The notes under the pieces were generated by a model. That model worked only from the letters and a program-made list of their open reading frames with translations. It was not told the DNA's origin and did no database searches. Shown here in pieces: positions 48,580 through 57,055 of a stretch of 64,000 nt of DNA (its first letter is position 1; each line of letters starts with the position of its first letter). The position numbers were made by a program, and so were the translations under genes. The DNA is from Wolbachia endosymbiont of Folsomia candida (GTDB lineage: Bacteria > Pseudomonadota > Alphaproteobacteria > Rickettsiales > Anaplasmataceae), in the NCBI RefSeq assembly GCF_001931755.2, contig NZ_CP015510.2, positions 558,001-622,000 of the forward strand, read 5' to 3'.

Positions 48580-48812
48580 TGCTTTCCAAAGTAAGTGATA
48601 AGCGTACAATGGTCATTCTGGAAAAAACTCCTACCCCATACTAGTATGAAATAGGAGATAGTTATGCCTGATGGAAAACATTATGTACAATAATAAAAAA
48701 CCTGCAAGCGTTTTTTATAGGTCTATATACGAACGTCCAGTAAGGCAAGGTTTCATGCAAGTAGCGTGACACCGGAATCTATACTTTTTTCTTGGATCCC
48801 AGTATCGTGCTA
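48580..48812. other. Intergenic region with hairpin and short start-like ORF
   Basis: Between tsaB and the MITE-like element. A hairpin (CTCCTA with TAGGAG enclosing ATACTAGTAT) lies at about 48629-48659. Its right arm gives a perfect GGAG site before ATG 48664, which reads only MPDGKHYVQ before a stop, probably the start of a lost gene. The left half of a palindrome (gacaccgg, then tggatcccag) ends where the next element is inserted. Confidence 0.45.
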
Positions 48813-48857
48813 CACAACTGTACGAACTTCTAGTTTAATGCGTATAACCGTGATGTC

Positions 48858-48881
48858 ATTCCAGTGCTATGACACTGGAAT
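48858..48881. repeat. Palindromic repeat in MITE-like element
   Basis: ATTCCAGTG (48858-48866) pairs perfectly with CACTGGAAT (48873-48881) around ctatga. Confidence 0.9.
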
Positions 48882-48890
48882 CCAGTTTTC

Positions 48891-48998
48891 TTATTTAATA
48901 ATTTTATCATATAAATCTTTCCAATCTTGGTTTTCTTCTTCAATTAAATCAATTTTCCAAATTCGCTTAATTAAATTTGATGCTATATCAGCATCCAT
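48891..48998 (-). CDS. Possible 35-residue peptide inside MITE-like element
   Basis: A short frame from ATG 48998 to the stop at 48891 encodes 35 residues: charged, with alternating Lys/Glu and aromatic residues (IKRIWKIDLIEEENQDWKD). It could be the tail of a lost gene or chance. No strong ribosome site precedes it. I do not recognise it. Confidence 0.3.
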   Translation of the reverse strand: MDADIASNLIKRIWKIDLIEEENQDWKDLYDKIIK

Positions 48999-49060
48999 TA
49001 CGCTCACTTGCAGTTATATAAGCATAATAGTTTTTCATATATAATAAATAAATTTACTGG

Positions 49061-49084
49061 ATCCCAGTGTCTGAGCACTGGGAT
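49061..49084. repeat. Palindromic repeat in MITE-like element
   Basis: ATCCCAGTG (49061-49069) pairs perfectly with CACTGGGAT (49076-49084) around tctgag. Confidence 0.9.
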
Positions 49085-49295
49085 GACACCCTTAGTTGAT
49101 ATTTAATGCCTGTATTATCGCTTTACGGGATGTTCGTGCAGTTGTGTATCGTGCTATTCGGATGACAGAGTTTAGAAAAAAGTCTAATGAAAAATACTTC
49201 CTCTTTTTTCTAGAAATTTGTTATATTCATTGTGGTTGCTGACTCTCAGTCTTTTTTGTGAGTAGTGCCAATTTTTTCGATATTATGTAACTATA

Positions 49296-50570
49296 ATGAA
49301 AAAAATAATTAGCAACGTATTTGCAAGAGAAATTTTAGACAGCAGGGGCTACCCAACTGTTGAGGTAGAAGTTGGACTGTGTGACGGATCAATAGGCAGA
49401 GCATCTGTTCCATCTGGAGCTTCAACTGGTAAACTCGAAGCTTTGGAACTGAGAGACAAAGATGAGAAAAGATATTGTGGGAAGGGAGTGCTCAAGGCTG
49501 TTCAAGCAGTAAATACCGTAATAGCAGATGAAATCATTGGAATGGATGCAGCAGACCAAAGTGCAATTGATGAAGCGTTAATTGAACTGGACGGAACAAA
49601 AAATAAATCTAAACTTGGAGCAAATGCGACTTTGGGAGTGTCACTTGCTGCTGCAAAAGCTGCTGCCAATAGCTTTAACATGCCACTCTACAGATATTTA
49701 GGTGGAACTCAGGCGAGTATTTTGCCTGTACCGCTCATTAACATAATTAATGGTGGAGTGCATGCAGACAATAAACTTGACTGTCAGGAATTTATGATTC
49801 TTCCTGTTGGAGCTGGAACTTTTAGTGATGCAATTAGAATGTCTGCAGAGGTGTTTCATAATTTGCGTAATATCCTCAAAAAGAAAGGCTATAGTACAAA
49901 TGTAGGGGATGAAGGAGGTTTTGCACCAAATCTTGAAAAAACTGAAGAGGCGCTTGATTTGATAATGCAAGCTATAGAATCTGCAGGTTATTCCACAAAA
50001 AATCACTTTGCACTGGCACTTGATGTTGCTTCATCTACTTTTTATGAAGATAAAATTTACAAATTTGAAAATAGAGAATTAACTGCAGAAAAATTAGTGG
50101 AATTTTATAGTAATTTAGTGGAGAAATATCCAATAATTTCCATAGAAGATGCGATGGGTGAAGATGATTATGACGGTTGGAAATTAATTACTGAAAAGCT
50201 TGGGAATAAAATCCAATTAGTTGGAGATGATTTATTTGTTACAAATTGTGAGCTGATAAGTAAAGGCATAGAACAAAAAATAGCAAATGCTGTGCTTATA
50301 AAGCCAAACCAGATAGGAACGCTAACAGAAACTTTCAGTGCAATTGAGATGGCAAAATCAAATGGATACAAAGCTGTTGTTTCCCATCGCTCAGGCGAAA
50401 CAGAAGACACTACAATATCTCACATAGCAGTTGCATCAAATTGTGGGCAAATAAAAACTGGCTCCCTATCACGTTCTGACAGGCTAGCGAAATATAATGA
50501 ATTAATGAGAATAGAAGGTATGCTGGGAAAAAATTCTCGATATTATCATGGGTTAGCATGGGGTTCATAG
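49296..50570 (+). CDS. eno: Enolase
   Basis: Converts 2-phosphoglycerate to phosphoenolpyruvate. The 424-residue length is standard. N-terminal [17 protein letters not shown], the GASTG loop, catalytic DEGGFAPN, metal-site residues in [14 protein letters not shown] and GDDLFVTN, and the SHRSGETED motif are all intact. Its 3' end overlaps the obg start by 13 bp, so the two are probably coupled. Confidence 0.98.
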   Translation: MKKIISNVFAREILDSRGYPTVEVEVGLCDGSIGRASVPSGASTGKLEALELRDKDEKRYCGKGVLKAVQAVNTVIADEIIGMDAADQSAIDEALIELDGTKNKSKLGANATLGVSLAAAKAAANSFNMPLYRYLGGTQASILPVPLINIINGGVHADNKLDCQEFMILPVGAGTFSDAIRMSAEVFHNLRNILKKKGYSTNVGDEGGFAPNLEKTEEALDLIMQAIESAGYSTKNHFALALDVASSTFYEDKIYKFENRELTAEKLVEFYSNLVEKYPIISIEDAMGEDDYDGWKLITEKLGNKIQLVGDDLFVTNCELISKGIEQKIANAVLIKPNQIGTLTETFSAIEMAKSNGYKAVVSHRSGETEDTTISHIAVASNCGQIKTGSLSRSDRLAKYNELMRIEGMLGKNSRYYHGLAWGS

Positions 50571-51580
50571 ACGAAGTAAGGTTGTATTTAAAAGCCGGTG
50601 ATGGTGGCGATGGCTGCGCAAGTTTTCGTCGAGAAAAATTTGTTGAATTTGGTGGCCCAAATGGTGGTAACGGTGGAAGTGGTGGAGACATAATTTTTAT
50701 CAGCGATGCCAACCTCAACACTTTGCTTAATTTTCGTTATAGAAGACATATTAAGGCAGATAGTGGAAAAAATGGTGCAGGTAGGGATAGATCTGGCATG
50801 GCAGGCAAAGATGTTATACTTAAAGTTCCAGTTGGCACACAAATAATCGATGAAGAGAGTGAAGATGTCATAGTAGATCTTGACAAACCTGACATGGAAT
50901 TTTTAATAGCAGAAGGGGGAAAAGGTGGACTTGGAAATACTAATTTTAAATCTTCCATTAACAAAGCTCCGAGGCATTTTACTCATGGTAAGCCTGGTGA
51001 AGAGAAATCCGTTTTATTAAAGCTAAAAGTTTTATCTGATGTTGGAATTGTTGGTATGCCAAATGCAGGTAAATCAAAATTTTTGACCCGTTGTTCAAAC
51101 GCAGATACAAAAGTAGGTGATTATCCATTTACTACATTAAGACCTCACTTAGGTGTGGCAACAGTTGACGATAGCGAAGTCGTGATAGCAGATATTCCTG
51201 GAATAATCACTGATGCCCACCTTGGAGTTGGGCTTGGGCATAAATTCTTGAAGCATATAGAAAGGTGTAAAATTTTACTTCATTTAATTGATGCAACTCA
51301 TGATGACGTTATTTCGGCTTATAATTGTACGCATAATGAATTGGAGCTTTTTAATAGCGAACTTGCTCAAAAAGAAGAAATTGTAGTATTAAATAAATGT
51401 GACTTACTTGCAGAGCAGGAAGTGTTTGAAAAAAGGAATCACCTAACTAAGCATCTTGGTAAAGAGGTGCTGTGTTTATCAATCGACGATGATTTACAGA
51501 GCATTTTAAGATTGCTAAACACTAAATTGCAAAAAAACAAACCAAAAGAAAGTGAAGTGTATGATCCTTTTAAGATATAA
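50558..51580 (+). CDS. obgE: Obg-family GTPase
   Basis: A 340-residue ribosome-assembly GTPase. The N-terminal Obg domain is glycine-rich ([20 protein letters not shown], and GGNGGSGGD), followed by the G domain: GMPNAGKSK (P-loop, with Lys after the Ser instead of the more usual Thr), [19 protein letters not shown] and NKCDLL. The TGS-type C-terminal extension found in some species is absent, as is common. It begins inside the end of eno. Confidence 0.96.
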   Translation: MGFIDEVRLYLKAGDGGDGCASFRREKFVEFGGPNGGNGGSGGDIIFISDANLNTLLNFRYRRHIKADSGKNGAGRDRSGMAGKDVILKVPVGTQIIDEESEDVIVDLDKPDMEFLIAEGGKGGLGNTNFKSSINKAPRHFTHGKPGEEKSVLLKLKVLSDVGIVGMPNAGKSKFLTRCSNADTKVGDYPFTTLRPHLGVATVDDSEVVIADIPGIITDAHLGVGLGHKFLKHIERCKILLHLIDATHDDVISAYNCTHNELELFNSELAQKEEIVVLNKCDLLAEQEVFEKRNHLTKHLGKEVLCLSIDDDLQSILRLLNTKLQKNKPKESEVYDPFKI

Positions 51581-51626
51581 ATATTAGATATAGCTAATAT
51601 AAATAAGGTTTACCATTTTTTCTGTC

Positions 51627-51649
51627 ATCCTATGACTTGATCATAGGAT
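51627..51649. repeat. Intergenic palindromic repeat after obgE
   Basis: ATCCTATGA (51627-51635) pairs perfectly with TCATAGGAT (51641-51649) around cttga. It resembles the other family members at its flanks (tgtcatcc, then ggatccag) but has a different stem. Confidence 0.85.
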
Positions 51650-51687
51650 CCAGTTCTAAGAAAATTCCTGGATCCCAGTGTCACGCA

Positions 51688-52890
51688 CACAAGTGTACGA
51701 ACGTTTGTTATGGAAAGTGAAAAAGGTAATAATCGTAGACTTTTTCTGGGTTTCCACCACAATATTCAATGACAGGTTTTAGGATTTCAAGCCTGAGTTC
51801 ATTCATAAAAGCTCTCCTTGCAAACTTATAACTCTTGATTTCGCTGCGTTTTCTGTATTCTGTTAATAAAACCGAAGCAATAAGAATCATGTATAGTGTG
51901 ACCAAAATTGTGTTTTTGCTATGTCCAAGAAAATGCTTCGTGTTGAGCTCCTGCTTGATAAATTTGAAGAAAACTTCTATTGACCAGCGCCTTTTGTAAA
52001 GAGCGCAGACTTCTTCAGCAGACATTTCATAAATATTAGTCAAAAATGTGAGAACTTCGCCATTCTGTCGATTTTGCGCTTTAATTAGCCTGATTTCAAA
52101 CGACAAAAATCTTGAACCTTTTTGCCCCAGCCTGACTACTACATCTTCCATTAGCTCAAGCGTTCCAGTCTGCATGCCTGCAACTTTTCCGTGGATACGC
52201 ACAATTTGATAACGAATATTATCGTTGCCACGTGTGATAAAATGTATGCCTTTATCTATAAACTCCTCGAAAGTTGCACGTTTTTGCAGTCCTCGATCAA
52301 ATATGCAAATCGACTCTTGACCGTGATTTAAAATCATTTCCCGGAACGATGTGCTGTCAGAGGAGCCCTTGGCTTGAGTATACAAGTTCAGCAACTTTGC
52401 AAACCTGCCGTCAGTGGCAACGGTGCACTTTACCATATTCTTTGCACCACCACGCCATGGTATGCAGATTGCAGTAATTTGCTCGATAACTGCAGGGTTG
52501 TGGAATCTATAATTAATAGCTTTTCTTGGTCTTTTTGGTTACAAAAACTTTGTAAAACGAACGAAAAAATTCTTTCGAAGTACTTAATTGGTATCGTTTT
52601 TAAGCGGCTTGCCACCGATGAATGGCGCGTATTCAGGCAAAACATCCGACGATAATTTTCCTCGATAGTCCGCAAGCTCAGCTCGTTTTTCTCCAATATG
52701 CTGTACAGCAGTAAATTAAATATATTTTCTCCCGTAAGTTTGCCCACTTTGTAATCAACGCCAACCGCTTTGCCTATTTCATCTAACACTGCTTTCGGCA
52801 ATTTTGATATTATTTCTTTGTAATAAAACACACTTCACACCCTAATTTTTTTCCTATCTTATCGCTAAATTAGACGTTCGTACAGTTGTG
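51688..52890 (-). mobile_element. IS4-type insertion sequence, transposase frameshifted
   Basis: A 1203-bp element with inverted ends CACAAGTGTACGAACGT (51688-51704) and ACGTTCGTACAGTTGTG (52874-52890), 16 of 17 paired. The 9-base string TGTCACGCA is directly repeated on both sides (51679-51687 and 52891-52899), a target duplication. The transposase is in two frames. The insertion lies in the loop of a palindromic repeat. Confidence 0.9.
51708..52831 (-). pseudogene. Frameshifted IS4-family transposase
   Basis: Two overlapping minus-strand frames together make one transposase. The upstream part (52831 to 52430) holds the N-terminus and the first catalytic Asp in LLIIDSTT. The downstream part (52436 to 51708) continues with VKCTVATDG, CIFDRGL (second Asp) and the YKRRWSIEVFFKFIKQEL signature with its catalytic Glu. 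Extending the second frame upstream gives AICIPWRGGAKNM, which is the expected continuation, so the shift lies at about 52455-52490. No slippery sequence is visible, so I treat it as a mutation rather than programmed frameshifting. Confidence 0.85.
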
Positions 52891-52954
52891 TGTCACGCAC
52901 TGGGATGACACGGCTTTTGGCTATATACAATCTTCACTGTTGTTAAAAATTCTA

Positions 52955-52983
52955 TTGACTTTATGTAAAATAACTATTATGGT
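52955..52983 (+). promoter_or_regulatory. Possible promoter of small hypothetical gene
   Basis: TTGACT (52955-52960) and TATGGT (52978-52983) are 17 bases apart, 32 bases before ATG 53015. The -35 matches that of the next gene's promoter. Confidence 0.4.
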
Positions 52984-53014
52984 AAGATATATTTTATTTT
53001 TCATAGGGGGACTC

Positions 53015-53368
53015 ATGGGTGAAGTGCATTTTGCTGATAACGATAGATATGACTCGCAAGGCTTAGACTTTAATGAAGCAAGTATTGTTAATCATAATCA
53101 TTCACAAGTAGAATACAAAAATAATTTTCCATTAAATGATTATATAATTGAATTTAAAGAAACTTGTATAGGATTAGATTATTTAAACTCTTGCTGCAAT
53201 GTTGAATGCACGGTTTTCAATAAGGACACGAAATCCCTTGAAATGTTTAAAGGTCATGTAGACCACAAGGATCAGTTTTATCAGTATGAAAAAAGTAAAG
53301 AAAGCAACCTATTTGAATCAAAAAAGGTATACACTATGGTATTATCTCATCTTTCTAAAGTTTCCTAA
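53015..53368 (+). CDS. Hypothetical small protein
   Basis: A 117-residue protein starting at ATG 53015, preceded by GGGGG; the frame extends upstream to 52886 into IS-flanking sequence, but that part is not plausible. It is acidic at the N-terminus (HFADNDRYDSQGLDFNEAS) and has three cysteines in NSCCNVECTVF. No membrane span. The gene at 53435 has a similar size, orientation and promoter type, so the two may be functionally linked. Function unknown. Confidence 0.62.
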   Translation: MGEVHFADNDRYDSQGLDFNEASIVNHNHSQVEYKNNFPLNDYIIEFKETCIGLDYLNSCCNVECTVFNKDTKSLEMFKGHVDHKDQFYQYEKSKESNLFESKKVYTMVLSHLSKVS

Positions 53369-53372
53369 TTAT

Positions 53373-53401
53373 TTGACTTTGCATGTTATTTTAACTATAA
53401 T
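53373..53401 (+). promoter_or_regulatory. Sigma-70 promoter of the 53435 gene
   Basis: TTGACT (53373-53378), 17 bases, TATAAT (53396-53401), with the start codon 33 bases on. The -10 is a perfect match. The two small genes therefore have separate promoters. Confidence 0.65.
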
Positions 53402-53434
53402 TTAATTAGTTGTTAATTTAATGTGAGGTACATT

Positions 53435-53728
53435 ATGAATGAAATAGACTTTATTAACGTTGATCAGTCTTCAAGCTTTGATCATGCAATATTTAACTTT
53501 GGTAATGGGCATCTCATGGTTACAGGGGACTCTTTTAATCCAAATACTTGTGAGTATAAAGCAACAGGTGAAATACTAGATAAAAATTATCATATGATAG
53601 GAAGTTTAGTTATTAATGGACAGGTTGAAGCTTTGCATCTTGATGATCACAAACTTAGTGTCAAATATGGTGTGGAAGTAAACTTAGAAGGCGATATAGA
53701 ACACATTCTTTCTCTCAAAAAAGCATAA
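53435..53728 (+). CDS. Hypothetical small protein
   Basis: A 97-residue protein starting at ATG 53435 (a GTG 12 bases upstream is in frame). GAGG precedes the ATG. It is soluble and beta-rich (AIFNFGNGHLMVTGDSF, KATGEILDKNYHMIGSLVIN, KLSVKYGVEVNLEGD), with regular strand-turn patterns. It has its own near-consensus promoter and a following stem-loop, so it is probably expressed as a single gene. I do not recognise the family. Confidence 0.65.
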   Translation: MNEIDFINVDQSSSFDHAIFNFGNGHLMVTGDSFNPNTCEYKATGEILDKNYHMIGSLVINGQVEALHLDDHKLSVKYGVEVNLEGDIEHILSLKKA

Positions 53729-53737
53729 AAACAAAAA

Positions 53738-53770
53738 AGCTTCTATATTATTGCTTATAATGTAGGAGCT
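53738..53770 (+). terminator. Stem-loop after the 53435 gene
   Basis: A 14-bp stem, AGCTTCTATATTAT (53738-53751) with ATAATGTAGGAGCT (53757-53770), includes a few G-T pairs. A gcttttat run follows. Confidence 0.55.
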
Positions 53771-53841
53771 GCTTTTATAATAAGCTTTAAAATTGCAAGA
53801 TTTTACACTAAAATAATTTCTTTGGTATCATTTCAAAATTC

Positions 53842-56214
53842 ATGAAATTTACACTATCTTGGTTGTTAGAGCATCTAGAAACCAATGCAAGCTTAGAAGA
53901 AATTACAGATAAATTAACTCATATAGGTTTAGAAGTAGAAGATATTATTGATAACACAAAGTTAAGTGGATTTGTTGTTGCGGAAGTATTAGAGGTTACA
54001 GCACATCCAAACGCTGATAAATTAAAATTATGTAAAGTAAATGACGGAAGTAAAACTCTGCAAATAGTCTGTGGAGCAAACAACGTTAGAAGTGGTATGA
54101 AAACAGTGCTTGCATCCCTCGGTAGCACATTACCGGAAAGTGATTTCACAATTAAGCCAACAAAAATACGTGGCATATTAAGCGAAGGAATGCTTTGCTC
54201 TGCATCCGAACTTGGGTTAACTAAAGGAGAGAGCGAAGGTATAATGGAGCTTTCCGGTGATTACAAAGTGGGAGATAAATTCTTCAATTGTGATCCTGTG
54301 ATTGATGTAAACGTTACTCCAAATCGTGGAGATTGTTTGAGTGTTTATGGAATCGCTCGCGATCTTGCTGCAACTGGAATTGGGACATTAATCCAGCTTG
54401 ATGTCATTCCAGCGCGTGACGCTGGAATCCATATATTTGATTCACCAATAAACGTTGAAGTTACTGATAGTGAGAGCTTTATTAGTGGCATATACATTGC
54501 AGGTGTAAAAAATCAAGAGAGTCCAAAATGGTTAAAAGAAAAATTGGAATCAATAGGAATGCGCTCTATTTCTGCAGTAGTTGATATCACTAATTACATT
54601 ATGATATCTTTTGGTCGCCCTATGCATGCATACGATGGAGATAAAATAGAGGGAAAACTTATAGTGCGCAAAGCAAAAAGCGGAGAAAAGTTCACCGCTT
54701 TAAATGGTAAGGAATATTTACTGAATACTGATATAAGCATTATCGCAGATGATAAAAACGTCCATGGAATTGCTGGTATTATAGGCGGACAGTACAGTGA
54801 ATGTACTCTTGAAACTACTAACATTTTCTTAGAGTCTGCTTGGTTTAATCCTATCTCTATTGCTAAGTCTTCAAGGCAGCTCGGCATTTCCACAGAATCC
54901 AGTTACAGGTTTGCACGTTCAGTTGATCCTGGCTTCACTTTAGACGGGCTAAATCTTGCAACTCAAATGATTTTGGGCTTATGTGGTGGTGAAGCTTCAA
55001 GTATAGTGTCAGCTCTAGATCCCAGTGTCACACACTGGAATGACACCAGCAGGTCTATTAATTTCAACTACCTCGATACGCACAAATTCGGGAGTATATC
55101 CGCATCACCTGATGAGGTATTCAACATTCTAACTAAATTGGGATTTAGCGTTGATAGAAAGAGTGAAAGTAACTGGAACGTACAAGTTCCAAGTTGGAGG
55201 CCAGATGTTACCATACCTGTTGATTTAATTGAAGAAGTAGCAAGGATATATGGCTATGATAAAATAAAAGAAGAACCACTAATAGATAACGTTAAGGTAG
55301 AAACCAATGCGCATGATGATTTGTGCACTTTGATGACAAGCAGAGGGTTTCATGAAGTGTTAACCTGGTCGTTTATGAGCGAATCAGTAGCTGAAAAGTT
55401 TGGGTACTCAGATAAATTATTCACCATTCAAAACCCGTTTAACAACAATTTCAATATAATGAGGCCAAGTATTATGCCAAATTTATTGCAAGTTGCTGCT
55501 GATAATATCGCTCATGGTACACCTGATCTTGCACTCTTTGAAATTGGACCTGTTTACGATAGTGAAGATATTTTAAATCAGCCTAAATATGTTTTAAGCG
55601 GAATAAGATCAGGAAATAATCTACCACGAAATCATTATAACATTGACAGGAAAGTAGACGTTTTTGATGCAAAAGCTGACTTTATGGAAGCTTTGGAATT
55701 TTTTAACATCGATTGTGATAATTTGTCGATAAAAAGAGCAGAGAAAGAGTATTATCACCCAGGGAAGTCTGGAACCTTCTCTTTTAAGAATAAGATAGTA
55801 GGTTATTTCGGAGAACTGCACCCAAATATATTGGATTTTTTTGGTATCAAACAAAAAGTTGTAGGATTTGATGTCATATTAGAAAATATTAAAAACCTAC
55901 CTACTAGTAAAAAGAAATTTATTGATTATAAGTACCAAAGTGTAAAACGCGACTTTGCATTTATTGTAAGTGAGGATGTAGAAATAGGCAGAATAATTGA
56001 TATTGTACAAAAAAGCTCAGAGCTTATCAGAGAGGTGTTAGTGTTTGATGTATATCGTGGAAATAATATAGAACCTGATAAAATTTCTATAGCATTATCA
56101 GTTACTTTCTGCTCCATATCTCATACTTTAAATGAAGAAGAGATTCAAAAAGAATCAAGTAGTATAGTTAATTCAGTTTGTGAAAATACCGGAGGCGTTT
56201 TGAGGGAAAGCTGA
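53842..56214 (+). CDS. pheT: Phenylalanyl-tRNA synthetase beta chain with two palindromes
   Basis: The 790-residue beta subunit has the N-terminal tRNA-binding OB domain ([27 protein letters not shown]), the B3/B4 editing region, B5, the catalytic-like domain and the C-terminal anticodon-type domain (KRDFAFIV). Two palindromes are read in frame: at 54406-54428, giving [14 protein letters not shown] near residue 190, and at 55019-55041, giving [12 protein letters not shown] near residue 394. Both are at the edges of domains, where insertions are tolerable. pheS is not in the window. Confidence 0.96.
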   Translation: MKFTLSWLLEHLETNASLEEITDKLTHIGLEVEDIIDNTKLSGFVVAEVLEVTAHPNADKLKLCKVNDGSKTLQIVCGANNVRSGMKTVLASLGSTLPESDFTIKPTKIRGILSEGMLCSASELGLTKGESEGIMELSGDYKVGDKFFNCDPVIDVNVTPNRGDCLSVYGIARDLAATGIGTLIQLDVIPARDAGIHIFDSPINVEVTDSESFISGIYIAGVKNQESPKWLKEKLESIGMRSISAVVDITNYIMISFGRPMHAYDGDKIEGKLIVRKAKSGEKFTALNGKEYLLNTDISIIADDKNVHGIAGIIGGQYSECTLETTNIFLESAWFNPISIAKSSRQLGISTESSYRFARSVDPGFTLDGLNLATQMILGLCGGEASSIVSALDPSVTHWNDTSRSINFNYLDTHKFGSISASPDEVFNILTKLGFSVDRKSESNWNVQVPSWRPDVTIPVDLIEEVARIYGYDKIKEEPLIDNVKVETNAHDDLCTLMTSRGFHEVLTWSFMSESVAEKFGYSDKLFTIQNPFNNNFNIMRPSIMPNLLQVAADNIAHGTPDLALFEIGPVYDSEDILNQPKYVLSGIRSGNNLPRNHYNIDRKVDVFDAKADFMEALEFFNIDCDNLSIKRAEKEYYHPGKSGTFSFKNKIVGYFGELHPNILDFFGIKQKVVGFDVILENIKNLPTSKKKFIDYKYQSVKRDFAFIVSEDVEIGRIIDIVQKSSELIREVLVFDVYRGNNIEPDKISIALSVTFCSISHTLNEEEIQKESSSIVNSVCENTGGVLRES
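54406..54428. repeat. Palindromic repeat inside pheT, first
   Basis: ATTCCAGCG (54406-54414) pairs perfectly with CGCTGGAAT (54420-54428) around cgtga. Confidence 0.92.
55019..55041. repeat. Palindromic repeat inside pheT, second
   Basis: ATCCCAGTG (55019-55027) pairs with CACTGGAAT (55033-55041), one mismatch, around tcaca, and is followed by gacacc as in the other copies. Confidence 0.9.
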
Positions 56215-56218
56215 ATAT

Positions 56219-56300
56219 GTCTCAATTCTTATGCACTTAATTCCTCCTTCGATTGAATTTCTAATTCATACTAAATTCGTTTAAAAAAATCTAAGCCCAC
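56219..56300. repeat. Direct repeat flanking the RDD gene, left copy
   Basis: About 55 bases (from cttaattcctccttcgattg to cgtttaaaaaaatc) recur with substitutions at 56883-56938, on the other side of the RDD gene. The two copies suggest that the gene was inserted or duplicated together with its flank. Confidence 0.65.
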
Positions 56301-56356
56301 AATTTACTATTATTTAATTGCCTGCTAGTATATTACATAATGATTTGGAGCATGCA

Positions 56357-56872
56357 ATGGATATTAAAGTAAATTATGTAGGAATAACTAGGCGCGCTAT
56401 AGCATATGTTATTGACCATTTTATTATCAGGGGAATTCTTTTGATCTTTTTTTGTTTTATAAAAATGACTTTTGACCATGTTAAATCTGAATTATTAATC
56501 ATATGCATTTACGTTTGTTTATTTTTTTTGATATCTGTGGTATTTGAAGTATTCATGATAAGGAGATTGAATTACACCCCAGGGCAATTTCTGTGCCTTA
56601 TCCGTATAAAAGACGCAAATACACTTAAAAATGTTACTCTAGTACAAGCGATAATTAGGTATGTTTCGTTTGAAGCGATTCGCTCATCCATATTCATTAC
56701 GAGCAGATTTCCTGTTAAGTATGCTTCTGAATGGTGGTTTCAGTCTCTATCAATCTTAAGTATTATGGTCATAATACTAATCTTTATCTCTGCAATGCTT
56801 GACCGACGTAAGCAGTTTTTTCACGACAAAATTGCAGGAACTGTGGCAATAAACTATAAGCCTTCAAGCTAA
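56357..56872 (+). CDS. RDD-family membrane protein
   Basis: A 171-residue protein starting at ATG 56357, with GGAG six bases before. Three or four hydrophobic spans are seen, with the characteristic early R-x-x-A-Y-x-x-D (RRAIAYVIDHFII), a central TPGQFLCLIRI and the late DRRKQFFHDKIAGT. RDD proteins are thought to be ion exchangers or transporters, but this one's substrate is not known. It stands alone between imperfect direct repeats of about 55 bp. Confidence 0.88.
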   Translation: MDIKVNYVGITRRAIAYVIDHFIIRGILLIFFCFIKMTFDHVKSELLIICIYVCLFFLISVVFEVFMIRRLNYTPGQFLCLIRIKDANTLKNVTLVQAIIRYVSFEAIRSSIFITSRFPVKYASEWWFQSLSILSIMVIILIFISAMLDRRKQFFHDKIAGTVAINYKPSS

Positions 56873-56937
56873 TTATTTGCTCTTAATCCCTCTTCAGTTG
56901 AATTTCTCATTCATGCCAAATTCATTTAAAAAGATCG

Positions 56938-56965
56938 TTGACACTAAAAATACATGTGTTACAAG
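56938..56965 (+). promoter_or_regulatory. Possible promoter of the large ankyrin gene
   Basis: TTGACA (56938-56943) and TACAAG (56960-56965) are 16 bases apart. The gene starts 90 bases further on, so the leader would be about 85 bases. The -35 is perfect and the -10 moderate. Confidence 0.4.
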
Positions 56966-57055
56966 TAGGGCCAAGTTTTGGTGTGTGAGTGATTTTTTAT
57001 AGCCATTTAGCTTCATGGTGACGGTAATTTATTAATTACATTTGAGGAGGGTCAA

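Larger units (their letters stand above)
48803..49156. mobile_element. MITE-like element with target duplication
   Basis: A 334-bp element (48813-49146) has inverted ends CACAACTGTACGAAC on the left and GTTCGTGCAGTTGTG on the right (14 of 15 paired). The 10-base string TATCGTGCTA occurs directly on both sides (48803-48812 and 49147-49156), as a target duplication would. The ends match those of the IS at 51688-52890, so this is probably a deletion derivative or non-autonomous relative moved by that transposase. Two further palindromic repeats lie inside. Confidence 0.8.
51672..52906. repeat. Palindromic repeat split by an insertion sequence
   Basis: The left arm ATCCCAGTG (51672-51680) and the right arm CACTGGGAT (52898-52906) belong to one palindrome, interrupted by the IS at 51688-52890. 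Removing the IS and one target copy restores the usual repeat with loop tcacg. Confidence 0.85.

Noticed and set aside
52430..52490. Programmed frameshifting in the IS4 transposase
   Set aside because: There is no slippery heptamer or following structure, and IS4 elements normally use a single frame.
53842..56214. pheT palindromes as frameshift or assembly errors
   Set aside because: The frame is open on both sides and the same palindromes occur with the same reading in other genes.
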